A stretch of 19,849 nucleotides of DNA, from the NCBI GenBank assembly GCA_021647745.1, contig JAKIUB010000037.1:1-19849 (forward strand), read 5' to 3'. The position numbers and the translations under genes were made by a program. This DNA comes from Paracoccaceae bacterium. Lineage in GTDB: Bacteria; Pseudomonadota; Alphaproteobacteria; Rhodobacterales; Rhodobacteraceae. Of the stretch, positions 6,241-15,754 are shown in pieces. The notes under the pieces were generated by a model, which searched no databases, had not been told where the DNA came from, and worked only from the letters and a program-made list of their open reading frames with translations. Each line of letters opens with the position of its first letter. The stretch's first letter is position 1.

Positions 6241-7941
6241 TTAGTTAGCGCGCGACCAGTCAGCTACGTTCCAGAGCTGGCTGTCCCACACGTTGAGCTT
6301 CACGCCCTCCAGTGTGTTGGCACGGGCAGATACATTGCCACGGTGCACCAGCGGAATGATGGTGTAGCTCTGCATCAGCATGTCGTTCATCTCGATGGCG
6401 AGGCGTGCCCGCTCGTTGATGTCGGCAGTGCCACCCATTTCAACGATCAGCGCATCATATGCCGGATCACAGAAACGAGGCATGTTGCCCCCGAGCCAGG
6501 CATTGTCTGGCGACGGGATTTCGGAACAAGCCCAGTTGCCCATATAGGCTTCGGGGTCAGTGCCATCAAAGGTGTTGGCATACATTTCCAGATCGGCAAA
6601 CAGCTTCTGGAAGGTATCCGGCGAAGATTGGTCGCCGCCAAAGAACACCGCAGCGTCGATGTTTTTCAGCTCGGTTTCGATACCGATCTCGGTCCACCAC
6701 TGCTTGATCAGCGCCTGGAAATCCTGGCGCACGGCATTGGTGGAGGTTTGGTAAAGGATCGAAAGGCGCACGCCGTCTTTGGCGCGAACCCCGTCAGAAC
6801 CAAGCTCCCAGCCGGCTTCATCAAGCAGCGCATTGGCGCCGGCGATGTCCTGCACTTCACAGCCCGCGTTGTTTGGCGAGTCATAAATAGCCGGAGATGG
6901 CAGCACATTACAGGTAACCTTACCTGCTTTGCCGTAGCCGACCTCGACCAGAAGCGGGCGGTCGATCGCCATGGACAGAGCCTGACGCACAGCCATGTCA
7001 GACATGAACGGATGCGGGTTGGCCACCGTGGAGCGGGTTTCACCGAGATCAGCGGAAGGATCCGTCAGGTTGATCATTATGCGCTCGACCAGCGGGCCAA
7101 AGCCCGAAAGCACGGTGCCGATACCTTTGGCTTCCATATCGGCCAGAATTTCAGGCGCGATCTGCAGGTTCCAGGCATAGTCAAACTCACCGGTTTCAAG
7201 CACGGAGCGCGCGGCTGAAGCGGCATCACCGCCGCCTTTGAAGGTCAGCGTTGCAAAAGCGGGCTTGCCGGCTTCGCGGTAGTTTTCGTTGGCCGCGAGC
7301 GAGATGGTGTCATTGGCACGGAATTCGGTCACGGTAAACGGGCCGGTGCCGATCGGGCCAAAGTTTTGCTCGGTGCAGGTCGGCGCGGCTTCACCGGTGC
7401 AATTTGCAAATTGTGCGGCTTGAATAACCGGAGTGGTCGAGCCGACAAACGGGCCGTAGGGGAAGGGTTTCGGACCGTCGAAAGTGATTTTTACGGTCAG
7501 ATCATCCAGCGCCTCGACGCTTTCAACACCACCGAATTTCGAGAGCTGCTGGCAGCCGCCGTCGGGGTCCATGCAATAGTTGGCGGTAAAGACCACATCT
7601 TCGGCGGTCAGGGCGCTGCCGTCAGCCCAGGTTACACCCTCTTTGAGCTTCCATGTGATGGAGGTCAGGTCTTCGGAAACTCCGCCATTGTCCGGAGTCG
7701 GGATTTCGGTGGCGAGAACAGCGACCATATTGCCGTTTTCGTCATAGCGCGCCAAAGGCTCGATCACCATTGAAGAGGCGTCGATATCCTTGGTGCCACC
7801 GGAAAGATAAGGGTTCAGAATCGAGGCAGCTTGCCAGTAGATGACATTGACGTTGCCATCGCGGCCCCGCTCTTGGGCCATCGCGGTGGTGGACAGCAGT
7901 GCCGCCCCCAGCGTGCCGGCGATAATATGGGTGAGTTTCAT
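6241..7941 (-). CDS. Periplasmic peptide-binding protein of the ABC transporter (SBP family 5)
   Basis: 566 aa with a clear signal peptide: MKLTHIIAGTLGAALLSTTA, then MAQ with probable cleavage near residue 22. The mature protein has the family-5 pattern: SSMVIEPLARYDENGNMV, then LTSITWKLKEGVTWADGSAL and TAEDVVFT, and later GTGPFTV and AVRQALSMAIDRPLLVEVG. At least six cysteines in the mature part could make disulfides. It captures an oligopeptide or similar ligand in the periplasm and delivers it to the two permeases. Ribosome binding site GAGGAG precedes the ATG. It lies 50 bases after the second ATPase gene and is followed by a strong hairpin. The ligand cannot be read from sequence; two M20 peptidases nearby suggest peptides or N-acyl amino acids. 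Confidence 0.92.
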   Translation of the reverse strand: MKLTHIIAGTLGAALLSTTAMAQERGRDGNVNVIYWQAASILNPYLSGGTKDIDASSMVIEPLARYDENGNMVAVLATEIPTPDNGGVSEDLTSITWKLKEGVTWADGSALTAEDVVFTANYCMDPDGGCQQLSKFGGVESVEALDDLTVKITFDGPKPFPYGPFVGSTTPVIQAAQFANCTGEAAPTCTEQNFGPIGTGPFTVTEFRANDTISLAANENYREAGKPAFATLTFKGGGDAASAARSVLETGEFDYAWNLQIAPEILADMEAKGIGTVLSGFGPLVERIMINLTDPSADLGETRSTVANPHPFMSDMAVRQALSMAIDRPLLVEVGYGKAGKVTCNVLPSPAIYDSPNNAGCEVQDIAGANALLDEAGWELGSDGVRAKDGVRLSILYQTSTNAVRQDFQALIKQWWTEIGIETELKNIDAAVFFGGDQSSPDTFQKLFADLEMYANTFDGTDPEAYMGNWACSEIPSPDNAWLGGNMPRFCDPAYDALIVEMGGTADINERARLAIEMNDMLMQSYTIIPLVHRGNVSARANTLEGVKLNVWDSQLWNVADWSRAN

Positions 7942-7991
7942 AGTAGTCTCCTCGGTTGGTTATGGTTGTGCACGGTTAACCCGCGCTTGGC

Positions 7992-8979
<988 letters not shown>

Positions 8980-8987
<8 letters not shown>

Positions 8988-9984
8988 CAAACGGCCCTCC
9001 GCTGGTAAAATCCCAGAAACAGGCGACATCATGGGCGGAGGATATCTCGCGCCGCTGCGGGTTTTCCTTGCGGCAGCGCTCAAAAGCATACGGGCAGCGC
9101 GGGGAAAATTCGCAACTTACGGGGGTGTGGTCAAGATTGGGGGGCTGGCCGTCAATCGAGGCCAGCCGTGTTCCACGGGCCTCGTTCATTTTTGGCAAGG
9201 TTTCCAGCAAAGCGCGGGTGTAGGGGTGCTGGGGGTTGGCAAAAAGCTCTTTTACCTCGGCGTGTTCGACGATCTGCCCGGCATACATCACCGCCACCCG
9301 GTCCGCGATTTCGGCAATGACGCCGAGGTCATGGGTGATCCAGACAATTGCCATGCCGAGCTTTTGACGCAGCTCCTTGATCAGCTCCAGTATTTGCGCC
9401 TGAATGGTGACATCCAGCGCGGTGGTTGGCTCGTCGGCGATCAGTACTTTCGGGTCGCAGGCCAGCGCGATGGCGATCATCACCCGCTGGCGCATACCGC
9501 CGGAAAACTGGTGCGGAAAATCCTTTAGCCGCGCCGGTGCATCAGGGATGCCAACCAGCTCCAGCAGCTCGGCAGCGCGCTTTTTGGCGGCTTTTCTGGA
9601 AAGCCCCATATGTACGCGCAACGGTTCGACAAGCTGGAAGCCAACAGTAAAAACCGGGTTCAGCGAGGTCATCGGGTCTTGAAAGATAAAGCCTATTTCA
9701 CCGCCACGGATCCGGCGCAGTTCTTCGTCCGATATCTGGCGGATATCTTGGCCGTCAAACTCGATCACGCCACTGCGGATCTCGGCAGGGGGCATGGGTA
9801 GCAGCTTGAGCAGCGACATCATGGTCACGGATTTACCCGATCCGCTTTCGCCGACGATACCCAGTAACTCGCCGGGCTTAAGCGAGAAACTCACATTATT
9901 GACCGCATGAACCTCGCCATCACGCGTGCTGAACACGGTCTTCAGGTTCACCACGTCCAGGATCGCGGCGTTAGTGTCTTTCAT
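8980..9984 (-). CDS. Peptide ABC transporter ATPase (DppD/OppD type), first gene of the operon
   Basis: 334 aa starting MKDTNAAILDVVNLKTVFST, with GGAGG six bases before the ATG. Walker A GESGSGKS (45-52), Q-loop Q101, signature FSGGMRQR (159-166), Walker B VLIADEP (179-185) and H217 in WITHDLG are all present. The C-terminal oligopeptide domain has CEFSPRCPYAFERC and a later VACF; in characterised OppD/DppD proteins such cysteines can bind an iron-sulfur cluster. The gene opens the D-F-A-B-C operon and is divergent from an ArgE-like deacetylase, sharing a 156-base control region. Confidence 0.94.
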
Positions 9985-10016
9985 TCATACCCTCCGAGGG
10001 AATCGCTACTTTTGCT

Positions 10017-10031
10017 GTGACCTTTTGTCAC
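10017..10031. promoter_or_regulatory. Inverted repeat upstream of the transporter operon
   Basis: GTGAC (10017-10021) and GTCAC (10027-10031) are exact reverse complements around CTTTT. It lies in the 5' leader or promoter of the minus-strand transporter operon, 33 bases before its start codon. It is a candidate operator. It resembles a CRP half-site pair but has seven rather than six bases between TGTGA and TCACT. Confidence 0.35.
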
Positions 10032-10087
10032 TTGGCCATGAGGTAATCATAACCCGCTACAAACGACAATAGAAGATTTATACGGTA

Positions 10088-10102
10088 TTGACCATCGGGT
10101 CA
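10088..10102. promoter_or_regulatory. Promoter-like region with inverted repeat upstream of the ArgE-like gene
   Basis: TTGACC at 10088-10093 is a good -35 hexamer for the plus-strand peptidase genes, though no strong -10 follows. TGACC (10089-10093) and GGTCA (10098-10102) form an inverted repeat around ATCG, overlapping that hexamer. A repressor here could control the peptidase pair. The site is weak, with five-base arms. Confidence 0.35.
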
Positions 10103-10140
10103 GGATTTTTAAGGATGGGGTTCCAACCAAAAGGATTCCC

Positions 10141-11304
10141 ATGCCCGACCATTATACCCCGCGCGAAATGCTCGAAAAACTGGTGGCGTTTCCCACGGTT
10201 TCCGATGTTAGCAACCTGCCGCTGATCGACTTTGTCGAGGATTATCTGGCGGGGCACGGGATAAAAGGTCGCCGCGTTTATGATGAAACCGGCGAAAAGG
10301 CCAATTTTTATGCCGTAATCGGCCCGAATGTGGAGGGCGGCGTGGTGCTGTCGGGCCATACGGATGTGGTGCCGGTGGTCGGTCAGTCGTGGGAAAGTGA
10401 CCCGTTTGCGGTTACCGAAAAAGGCGGCAAGCTTTATGGCCGTGGCACCTGTGATATGAAAGGGTTTGGTGCATTGGCGCTGGCGCTGGTGCCCGATATG
10501 CTGAAGGCCGACCTGAAGCGCCCGATCCAGATCGCGCTGTCTTATGACGAGGAGGTCGGCTGCCTTGGTGCGCCTTATATGATCTCGGATATGGTGGCCG
10601 AGCTGCCGCGCGCTTCGGCGGTGATTGTTGGTGAGCCTTCCATGATGCAGGTGGTGAGCGGCCATAAGGGCGCGATCGGGTTTATGACCCATGTGCGCGG
10701 TTTTGAAATTCATTCAAGCCTGATGCATCAGGGGGTGTCAGCGGTGATGGTGGCGGCGCGCCTGGTGGAATGGCTGCGCCTGCGCTTTGAGGAAAATATG
10801 AAAGCGACACCAAATGCGGTGGATGCAATGTTCGAGCCGCCTTTTACCACCCTGCATGTGGGGGTGATCAAGGGCGGCTCGGCTACCAATATTACCGCGC
10901 TTGATGCCAGCTTCAGCTGCGATATCCGCTGCCCCGCCTCGCAAGACCCGCTGGACTGGTTCGCGCGCTATCAAACTTTTGCGAAAGAGGTGGAGGCCGA
11001 GATGCAGGCCGTCCAGCCGACTGCCAAAATCACCATCATCCCGCGTGATGTGAACCCGGCCCTGAAGCCCGAGGAAAACGGCGCAGCCGAGGCGCTGGCC
11101 CGCCGCCTGACCGGTGATAACGGCTCCCATGTGGTCAGCTATGGCACCGAGGCCGGGCAGTTCCAGCGCGAGGGGTATTCGGTGGTGGTTTGTGGCCCGG
11201 GCAGCATAGATCAGGCGCACCAGCCCAATGAATTCATAACGATTGAACAATTTGAAGCTGGCGAGGCTTTTTTGCGCCGCCTGATCGAAACCCTGAAGGA
11301 GTGA
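10141..11304 (+). CDS. argE: M20 metallopeptidase, acetylornithine deacetylase (ArgE) family
   Basis: 387 aa starting MPDHYTPREMLEKLVAFPTV, with AAGGA five bases before the ATG. Dizinc-ligand motifs of the M20/ArgE family are visible: SGHTDVVPV (H73, D75), GRGTCDMKGF (D105), YDEEVGCLG (E137/E138), GEPS and the C-terminal histidine in DQAHQPNEF. The family removes N-acyl groups from amino acids, classically acetyl from N-acetylornithine in arginine synthesis. Context here is a peptide transporter (divergent) and a second M20 enzyme (three bases downstream), so this paralogue may act catabolically on imported N-acyl amino acids or peptides rather than in arginine synthesis. Family secure, exact substrate inferred. 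Confidence 0.88.
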   Translation: MPDHYTPREMLEKLVAFPTVSDVSNLPLIDFVEDYLAGHGIKGRRVYDETGEKANFYAVIGPNVEGGVVLSGHTDVVPVVGQSWESDPFAVTEKGGKLYGRGTCDMKGFGALALALVPDMLKADLKRPIQIALSYDEEVGCLGAPYMISDMVAELPRASAVIVGEPSMMQVVSGHKGAIGFMTHVRGFEIHSSLMHQGVSAVMVAARLVEWLRLRFEENMKATPNAVDAMFEPPFTTLHVGVIKGGSATNITALDASFSCDIRCPASQDPLDWFARYQTFAKEVEAEMQAVQPTAKITIIPRDVNPALKPEENGAAEALARRLTGDNGSHVVSYGTEAGQFQREGYSVVVCGPGSIDQAHQPNEFITIEQFEAGEAFLRRLIETLKE

Positions 11305-11307
11305 ACC

Positions 11308-12480
11308 ATGGCTAAAATCAACCGATTTGCAGAAATGCACGAGGAAATCACCGCATGGCGGCGCGATTTGCACCAAAACCCCGAGCTTTTGTTTGATTGC
11401 CACCGTACGGCAGGGGTGGTCGCGGACAAGCTGAAGGAATTCGGTGTGGACGAGATCGTGACCGGCCTTGGCCGCACCGGGGTTGTCGGGGTGATCAAGG
11501 GAAAATCAACCGCTTCGGGCAAGGTTATCGGGTTGCGCGCCGATATGGATGCCCTGCCCATTCATGAAACCACGGGTGCTGAGCATGCCTCCAAGGTTGA
11601 TGGCAAAATGCACGCTTGCGGGCATGACGGGCATACGGCGATGCTGCTGGGGGCTGCAAAATACCTCGCGGAAACCCGTAATTTTGATGGTACGGTGGTG
11701 GTGATCTTCCAGCCCGCCGAAGAGGGCGGCGGCGGCGGCAAGGAGATGGTGGATGACGGCATGATGGATACTTTCGGTATTCAGGAAGTATATGGCATGC
11801 ATAATTACCCCGGCCTGAAGGTTGGCGAATTTGCCATGCGCGCCGGGCCATTGATGGCGGCGACCGACCAGTTCACGCTGCATGTTGAAGGCAAGGGCGG
11901 CCACGCGGCCAACCCTTCGGCCTGCATTGATACCACCTTGGCGGCAAGCCAGATCGTGGTGGCGCTGCAACAGATCGTGGCGCGCAATACCGACCCGCTG
12001 GAAAGCGTGGTGGTGTCTGTCACCAGTTTCGAGACCGAGAGCAAGGCCTATAACGTCATCCCGCAGCGGGTGGAAATTCGCGGCACGGTGCGCACGCTCA
12101 CCCCGGAAAACCGTGACATGGCCGAGGTGGCGATTGCCCGCATTGCCGAGGGCACGGTGGCGGCTTACGGGGCTTTGGTAAAAGTTGATTACGAGCGCGG
12201 CTATCCGGTGACCAGCAACCACGAGGCCCAAACCGAATTTGCCGCCGAGATCGCGCGCGAGATTTCGGGCGAGGGCATGGTCAACACCAACACCCCGCCG
12301 GTAATGGGCGGCGAGGATTTCTCCTATATGCTGGAAGCCCGCCCGGGCGCGTTTGTTTTTGTTGGCAATGGCGATACCGCCACGCTGCACCACCCGGATT
12401 ATGATTTTAACGACGAGCTTATTCCGGCCGGTTGCTCCTATTGGGCCAAGCTGGCCGAAACCCGCATGCCGGCGGGGTAG
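11308..12480 (+). CDS. M20D amidohydrolase (hippurate hydrolase/HipO-like)
   Basis: 390 aa starting MAKINRFAEMHEEITAWRRD, with AGGAG six bases before the ATG and only three bases after the upstream stop. Motifs of the HipO/IAA-amino-acid hydrolase group are present: RRDLHQNPEL, GLRADMDALPI, KMHACGHDGHTAML with metal ligands C104 and H106, PAEEGGGGG (E138/E139), GMHNYPGL (H165) and the C-terminal LHHPDYDFNDE. Such enzymes cleave N-acyl amino acids (for example benzoylglycine) in the cytoplasm. Tight linkage to the ArgE-like gene indicates one mRNA and a joint role in breaking down acylated amino acids or peptides. The exact substrate cannot be read from the sequence. Confidence 0.9.
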   Translation: MAKINRFAEMHEEITAWRRDLHQNPELLFDCHRTAGVVADKLKEFGVDEIVTGLGRTGVVGVIKGKSTASGKVIGLRADMDALPIHETTGAEHASKVDGKMHACGHDGHTAMLLGAAKYLAETRNFDGTVVVIFQPAEEGGGGGKEMVDDGMMDTFGIQEVYGMHNYPGLKVGEFAMRAGPLMAATDQFTLHVEGKGGHAANPSACIDTTLAASQIVVALQQIVARNTDPLESVVVSVTSFETESKAYNVIPQRVEIRGTVRTLTPENRDMAEVAIARIAEGTVAAYGALVKVDYERGYPVTSNHEAQTEFAAEIAREISGEGMVNTNTPPVMGGEDFSYMLEARPGAFVFVGNGDTATLHHPDYDFNDELIPAGCSYWAKLAETRMPAG

Positions 12481-12584
12481 CTTGGCGCTTAATACTTCTT
12501 TCAACTGATTGCCTTATCAAACAGGTGCGCCCGAGATGGTGCGTCTGGTTGATGGCATTTGGGCCAAGAAAATGGAGTATGAGC

Positions 12585-12848
12585 ATGAATTATGGATCCG
12601 TATTGAGAAATGCCGTGGCAGCAGGGTTTTTTGCCGTGGCCGCGATGCCGGTATTGGCAGAGGAAAACGCCGTGATTACCCTGAAATCACTGGACGGAAC
12701 CGTTGTTCTCACCGGCAAATTGCAAGAGTATGAAGCAGGGTATTACTATTTGATGGTGACAGGTGTGGGCCTTATTCTCGTGGCTGAAGATCTGGTTACC
12801 TGCCAGTCATCCGGCATTGATTGCGCCGCACTGGTTGAACGCTCATAG
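12585..12848 (+). CDS. Small exported protein, function unknown
   Basis: The ATG at 12585 has GGAG seven bases upstream (12574-12577) and gives 87 aa; the frame runs on upstream but the ATG at 12579 lies too close to that site. Residues 1-25 (MNYGSVLRNAVAAGFFAVAA then MPVLA) form a clean signal peptide ending in AxA-like VLA. The mature part of about 62 residues, ITLKSLDGTVVLTGKLQEYE followed by a YYYL-type strand, ends with a cysteine pair CQSSGIDC. It resembles, from memory, a small beta domain found N-terminal to phosphate-binding/OmpA-like proteins in Rhodobacteraceae, here standing alone. It is probably periplasmic with one disulfide. It stands 104 bases after the amidohydrolase gene and has no certain operon partner. 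Confidence 0.7.
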   Translation: MNYGSVLRNAVAAGFFAVAAMPVLAEENAVITLKSLDGTVVLTGKLQEYEAGYYYLMVTGVGLILVAEDLVTCQSSGIDCAALVERS

Positions 12849-12874
12849 TGGCCTTGCTTCACTGATAATAGCGT

Positions 12875-12904
12875 TTGACAAAACTGAACACTCGTTCAAA
12901 TATA
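12875..12904 (+). promoter_or_regulatory. Promoter-like region with inverted repeat before the acyl-CoA dehydrogenase
   Basis: A perfect -35 hexamer TTGACA lies at 12875-12880; the -10 around 12898-12904 (AAATATA) is loose. In the spacer, TGAAC (12885-12889) and GTTCA (12894-12898) form an inverted repeat around ACTC. Repressors of fatty-acid and branched-chain acyl-CoA genes (TetR type) often bind GAAC/GTTC-like repeats, so this is a candidate operator. Confidence 0.5.
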
Positions 12905-12931
12905 CCGGAGCACCTATGAGGAGTCCCGGAT

Positions 12932-14101
12932 ATGAGCAAAAATATCGAACAGGTTCTGGAGGCGGCGCGCCTGCATTGCCTATCGGATATCTCTCCCAAT
13001 GTTGACGCATGGAATAAAGCCGCAATCTGGCCGCGAGCCACCTCGGACAAGGCCGGTGATGCCGGGTTGACCGGGCTTTATGCTCCCAAAGAGTGGGGCG
13101 GGCAGGGGCTGTCATTGGGTGATGGTATTCGGGTTTACGAGGAGTTGGGCAAGGGCGACGGCGCTTATGCCTTTGCGCTTTCCATGCACAATATCTGTAC
13201 TTTTGCCACCTGCGGCTATGGCACGGAACCCTTCAAGCAAAAATGGGCGCGGGAGCTGACCTCGGGTCGCAAGCTGGCCAATTTTGCCCTGACCGAGCCG
13301 CAATCCGGCTCTGATGCCGCCAATATGTATACCCGCGCCGAGGTCGCGGATGGCAAATGGATGATTAACGGCAAAAAGGCATGGGTTAGCCTTGCGGGCG
13401 AGGCGGATGTGTATTTGACGGTGGTTAAAACCTCTGATGCGCCCGGCCATAAGGATATGGCGATGATTGCCATTCCCAAAGATACGCCGGGCCTGAGCTT
13501 CGGTGCGCTATATGACACGCCATCTTACAACTTCCTGCCGCTGGCCGAGATGTATCTGGATAATGTGGTGGTGCCGGAAGAAAACATTATTCTGCCGATC
13601 GGGCAGGGGCTGCAAGGGGCGCTGATGGCGATTGATATTGCCCGCACCTCGATCGCGGCGGGCTGCTGCGGGCTGATCGAAAATGCGCTGGATACGGCGC
13701 TGAGTTACGCTAAAAATCGGAAGATGTTCAAAGGCAAAAACCTCGATCTTGATGGCATCCAGTGGATGCTCGGCGATGTGGCAACGGACCTTGAGGCCTC
13801 AAGACTGCTTTACCGCGCCGCCGCCAATGCGCTGGGCACGCCCGAAGGGCCGCTGATGGCGGCGCATGCGAAAAAATTTGTGCCCGATGCAGCCCTGCGC
13901 GCCGCCAATACCTGCACGCAGGTTATGGGTGGCTCGGGGCTGTTGGCGCAATACGGCATGGACAGGCTCAGTCGCCTTTCCCAGATGCTGCGCATTGTGG
14001 ACGGCACCACCGAGATCAGCCGTGTGGTGATCGGGCGGGCTTTGCAAAAACGCGCCGCCAGCTTGCCGGATCTGCCGGTGCCAAAGGGGTATGGGGAATG
14101 A
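12932..14101 (+). CDS. Acyl-CoA dehydrogenase
   Basis: 389 aa starting MSKNIEQVLEAARLHCLSDI; GAGGAG lies eight bases before the ATG. The fold is read from the N-terminal helices, the flavin/substrate loop FALTEPQSGSDAA (118-130), a middle beta domain (KWMINGKKAWVSLAGEADVY, 142-161), and the C-terminal helical domain with MGGSGLLAQYGMDRL and LRIVDGTTEISR. It introduces the alpha,beta double bond in an acyl-CoA, passing electrons to electron-transfer flavoprotein. The usual catalytic-base motif YEGTxEI has Asp (D357, VDGTTEI) in place of Glu. Its last codons overlap the DinB-like start (ATGA), and AcuI follows, suggesting an operon in short-chain or acrylate-type acyl-CoA metabolism. The substrate is unknown. 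Confidence 0.93.
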   Translation: MSKNIEQVLEAARLHCLSDISPNVDAWNKAAIWPRATSDKAGDAGLTGLYAPKEWGGQGLSLGDGIRVYEELGKGDGAYAFALSMHNICTFATCGYGTEPFKQKWARELTSGRKLANFALTEPQSGSDAANMYTRAEVADGKWMINGKKAWVSLAGEADVYLTVVKTSDAPGHKDMAMIAIPKDTPGLSFGALYDTPSYNFLPLAEMYLDNVVVPEENIILPIGQGLQGALMAIDIARTSIAAGCCGLIENALDTALSYAKNRKMFKGKNLDLDGIQWMLGDVATDLEASRLLYRAAANALGTPEGPLMAAHAKKFVPDAALRAANTCTQVMGGSGLLAQYGMDRLSRLSQMLRIVDGTTEISRVVIGRALQKRAASLPDLPVPKGYGE

Positions 14102-14598
14102 TTACGCCCGAATATGTGCAGCTTATGGCGCGTTATAACCAATGGCAAAACCGCAATCTTTACGCTGCGGCTGACACGCTGGAGGATACAGCGCGGCGCA
14201 AGGATCGCGGGGCGTTCTTTGGCTCCATTCACAACACCTTGTCGCATATCCTTTGGGGAGACACCCTGTGGATGAGCCGCTTTGACGGGTGGACATCCCC
14301 CGATGCCCCCATTGGCGATAGCGGCGGCTCCATCACTGATTGGGCCGAGCTGAAGCGCATGCGTGCCGATGCCGATACGCGGTTTATCGACTGGGGCAAG
14401 CGCGTGCAGCCTGAAGAATTGCAGGGTGATTTGGCTTGGTATTCCGGTGCGCTAGAGCGTAATATGGTGAAGCCGCGCGCGGTTTGTGTTATGCAGATAT
14501 TCAACCACCAAACCCACCATCGCGGGCAGGTGCATGCCATGCTCACCGCCGCCGGTGCCAAACCTCACGATACGGACCTGCCTTTCCTCCCCGAGTGA
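14098..14598 (+). CDS. DinB-family protein
   Basis: 166 aa starting MITPEYVQLMARYNQWQNRN. The DinB four-helix pattern is seen with its metal-binding histidines: H50 in IHNTLSHILWGD and H137/H141 in FNHQTHHRGQVHAML. DinB-fold proteins bind a divalent metal and some act as thiol-dependent S-transferases or isomerases; many have no known role. The start codon overlaps the acyl-CoA dehydrogenase stop (ATGA), so the two are translationally coupled, and AcuI begins 24 bases downstream. Context hints at handling a reactive metabolite, for example acrylate-like electrophiles, but that is inference. Confidence 0.88.
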   Translation: MITPEYVQLMARYNQWQNRNLYAAADTLEDTARRKDRGAFFGSIHNTLSHILWGDTLWMSRFDGWTSPDAPIGDSGGSITDWAELKRMRADADTRFIDWGKRVQPEELQGDLAWYSGALERNMVKPRAVCVMQIFNHQTHHRGQVHAMLTAAGAKPHDTDLPFLPE

Positions 14599-14622
14599 CA
14601 GGCGCAACAAAAGGATAATACC

Positions 14623-15615
14623 ATGACATTCAACGCATTGATGGTTCGCAAGGATGATGAGGGCAAGACCTCGGCAAAGGTTGAGCAGATTTCAGTGGAC
14701 GAGCTGCCCGAAGGCGAGGTGCTGGTGATGGTGGAGTATTCGACCGTTAATTATAAGGATGGCCTTTGCATTGGCCCCGGCGGCGGCTTGGTGCGCAACT
14801 ACCCCCATGTGCCGGGGATCGATTTTGCCGGCACGGTGGAGGCCTCTGATGACCCCCGCTACAAGGCGGGCGATAAAGTGGTGCTGACCGGCTGGCGGGT
14901 GGGCGAGGCCCGTTGGGGCGGCTATGCGCAAAAGGCGCGGGTGAAGGCCGATTGGCTGGTGCCATTGCCAAATGGGCTGGATACCCGCCAAGCGATGGCT
15001 GTGGGCACGGCGGGGTTCACGGCCATGCTGGCGGTGATGGCGCTGGAAGATCACGGGCTGAAGGCTGGCAACGGGCCGGTGCTGGTAACCGGGGCTGCGG
15101 GGGGTGTTGGCTCGGTGGCCACGGCAATACTGGCGGCGCGGGGTTATGAGGTGGCGGCGGTTACGGGCAGGCCGGAAGCTGCAGATTATTTGCGTAGCCT
15201 CGGTGCCAGCCAGATTGTGGCGCGCGAGGAGCTGAATGAAACCACCAAGCGGCCATTGGAGGCCGAAACATGGGCGGGATGCATAGATGCTGTGGGTGGC
15301 GAGATGCTGGCGCGGGTGCTGGGGCAGATGAAATACGGGGCCTCGGTGGCAGCGGTAGGGCTGGCGGGCGGTATGGGCTTGCCAGCCACGGTTATTCCGT
15401 TTTTATTGCGGGGCGTGAACCTGCTTGGCATAGATAGTGTGATGCAGCCTTACGCCAACCGCCTGCGGGCATGGGAGCGGATCGCCCGCGATCTGCCGAT
15501 GGATAAGCTGGAAGCGATGATCCAGCCCGCCGCGCTGGGTGATCTGCCTGCGCTGGGCAAGGCAATATTGAAAGGGCAGGTCAAGGGGCGCGTGGTGGTG
15601 GATGTGAACGGGTAG
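14623..15615 (+). CDS. acuI: Acrylyl-CoA reductase (AcuI/YhdH-type zinc-free MDR)
   Basis: 330 aa starting MTFNALMVRKDDEGKTSAKV, with AAGGA before the ATG. The YhdH/AcuI signature is clear: STVNYKDGLCIGPGGGLVRN, VPGIDFAGTVE, VGTAGFTAMLAVMALEDHG, the NADPH loop VTGAAGGVGSVA (155-166), and LAGGMGLPATVIPFLLRGVN. AcuI reduces acryloyl-CoA to propionyl-CoA with NADPH. In Rhodobacter and Ruegeria it disposes of acrylate from dimethylsulfoniopropionate and serves 3-hydroxypropionate assimilation. It is the third gene after acyl-CoA dehydrogenase and dinB. No dmd/ddd gene is visible in the window. Family is secure; the physiological substrate here is inferred. Confidence 0.92.
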   Translation: MTFNALMVRKDDEGKTSAKVEQISVDELPEGEVLVMVEYSTVNYKDGLCIGPGGGLVRNYPHVPGIDFAGTVEASDDPRYKAGDKVVLTGWRVGEARWGGYAQKARVKADWLVPLPNGLDTRQAMAVGTAGFTAMLAVMALEDHGLKAGNGPVLVTGAAGGVGSVATAILAARGYEVAAVTGRPEAADYLRSLGASQIVAREELNETTKRPLEAETWAGCIDAVGGEMLARVLGQMKYGASVAAVGLAGGMGLPATVIPFLLRGVNLLGIDSVMQPYANRLRAWERIARDLPMDKLEAMIQPAALGDLPALGKAILKGQVKGRVVVDVNG

Positions 15616-15754
15616 GGTTATTTGATAAGAGAGTGTTTCCGGTTCATTGTAACCACTGAGGAGTGGAATACGAGACTGACCCTAGGCAAAAATCGGGCAT
15701 ATTGTGCTATCTGCGAAAATGCGCACCTTGTAGTCGTTGATATTATCCAGGTAA

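Noticed and set aside
6160..7218. 352-codon plus-strand open frame opposite the binding-protein gene
   Set aside because: Antisense shadow of a clear family-5 binding protein in GC-rich DNA.
10016..10032. CRP-like site TGTGA...TCACT upstream of the transporter operon
   Set aside because: The half-sites are seven bases apart instead of six, so I list it only as a generic inverted repeat.
11506..12504. 332-codon minus-strand open frame opposite the amidohydrolase
   Set aside because: It is the antisense shadow of the HipO-like gene, whose metal motifs are complete; the shadow protein is His/Gly/Arg rich without any motif.
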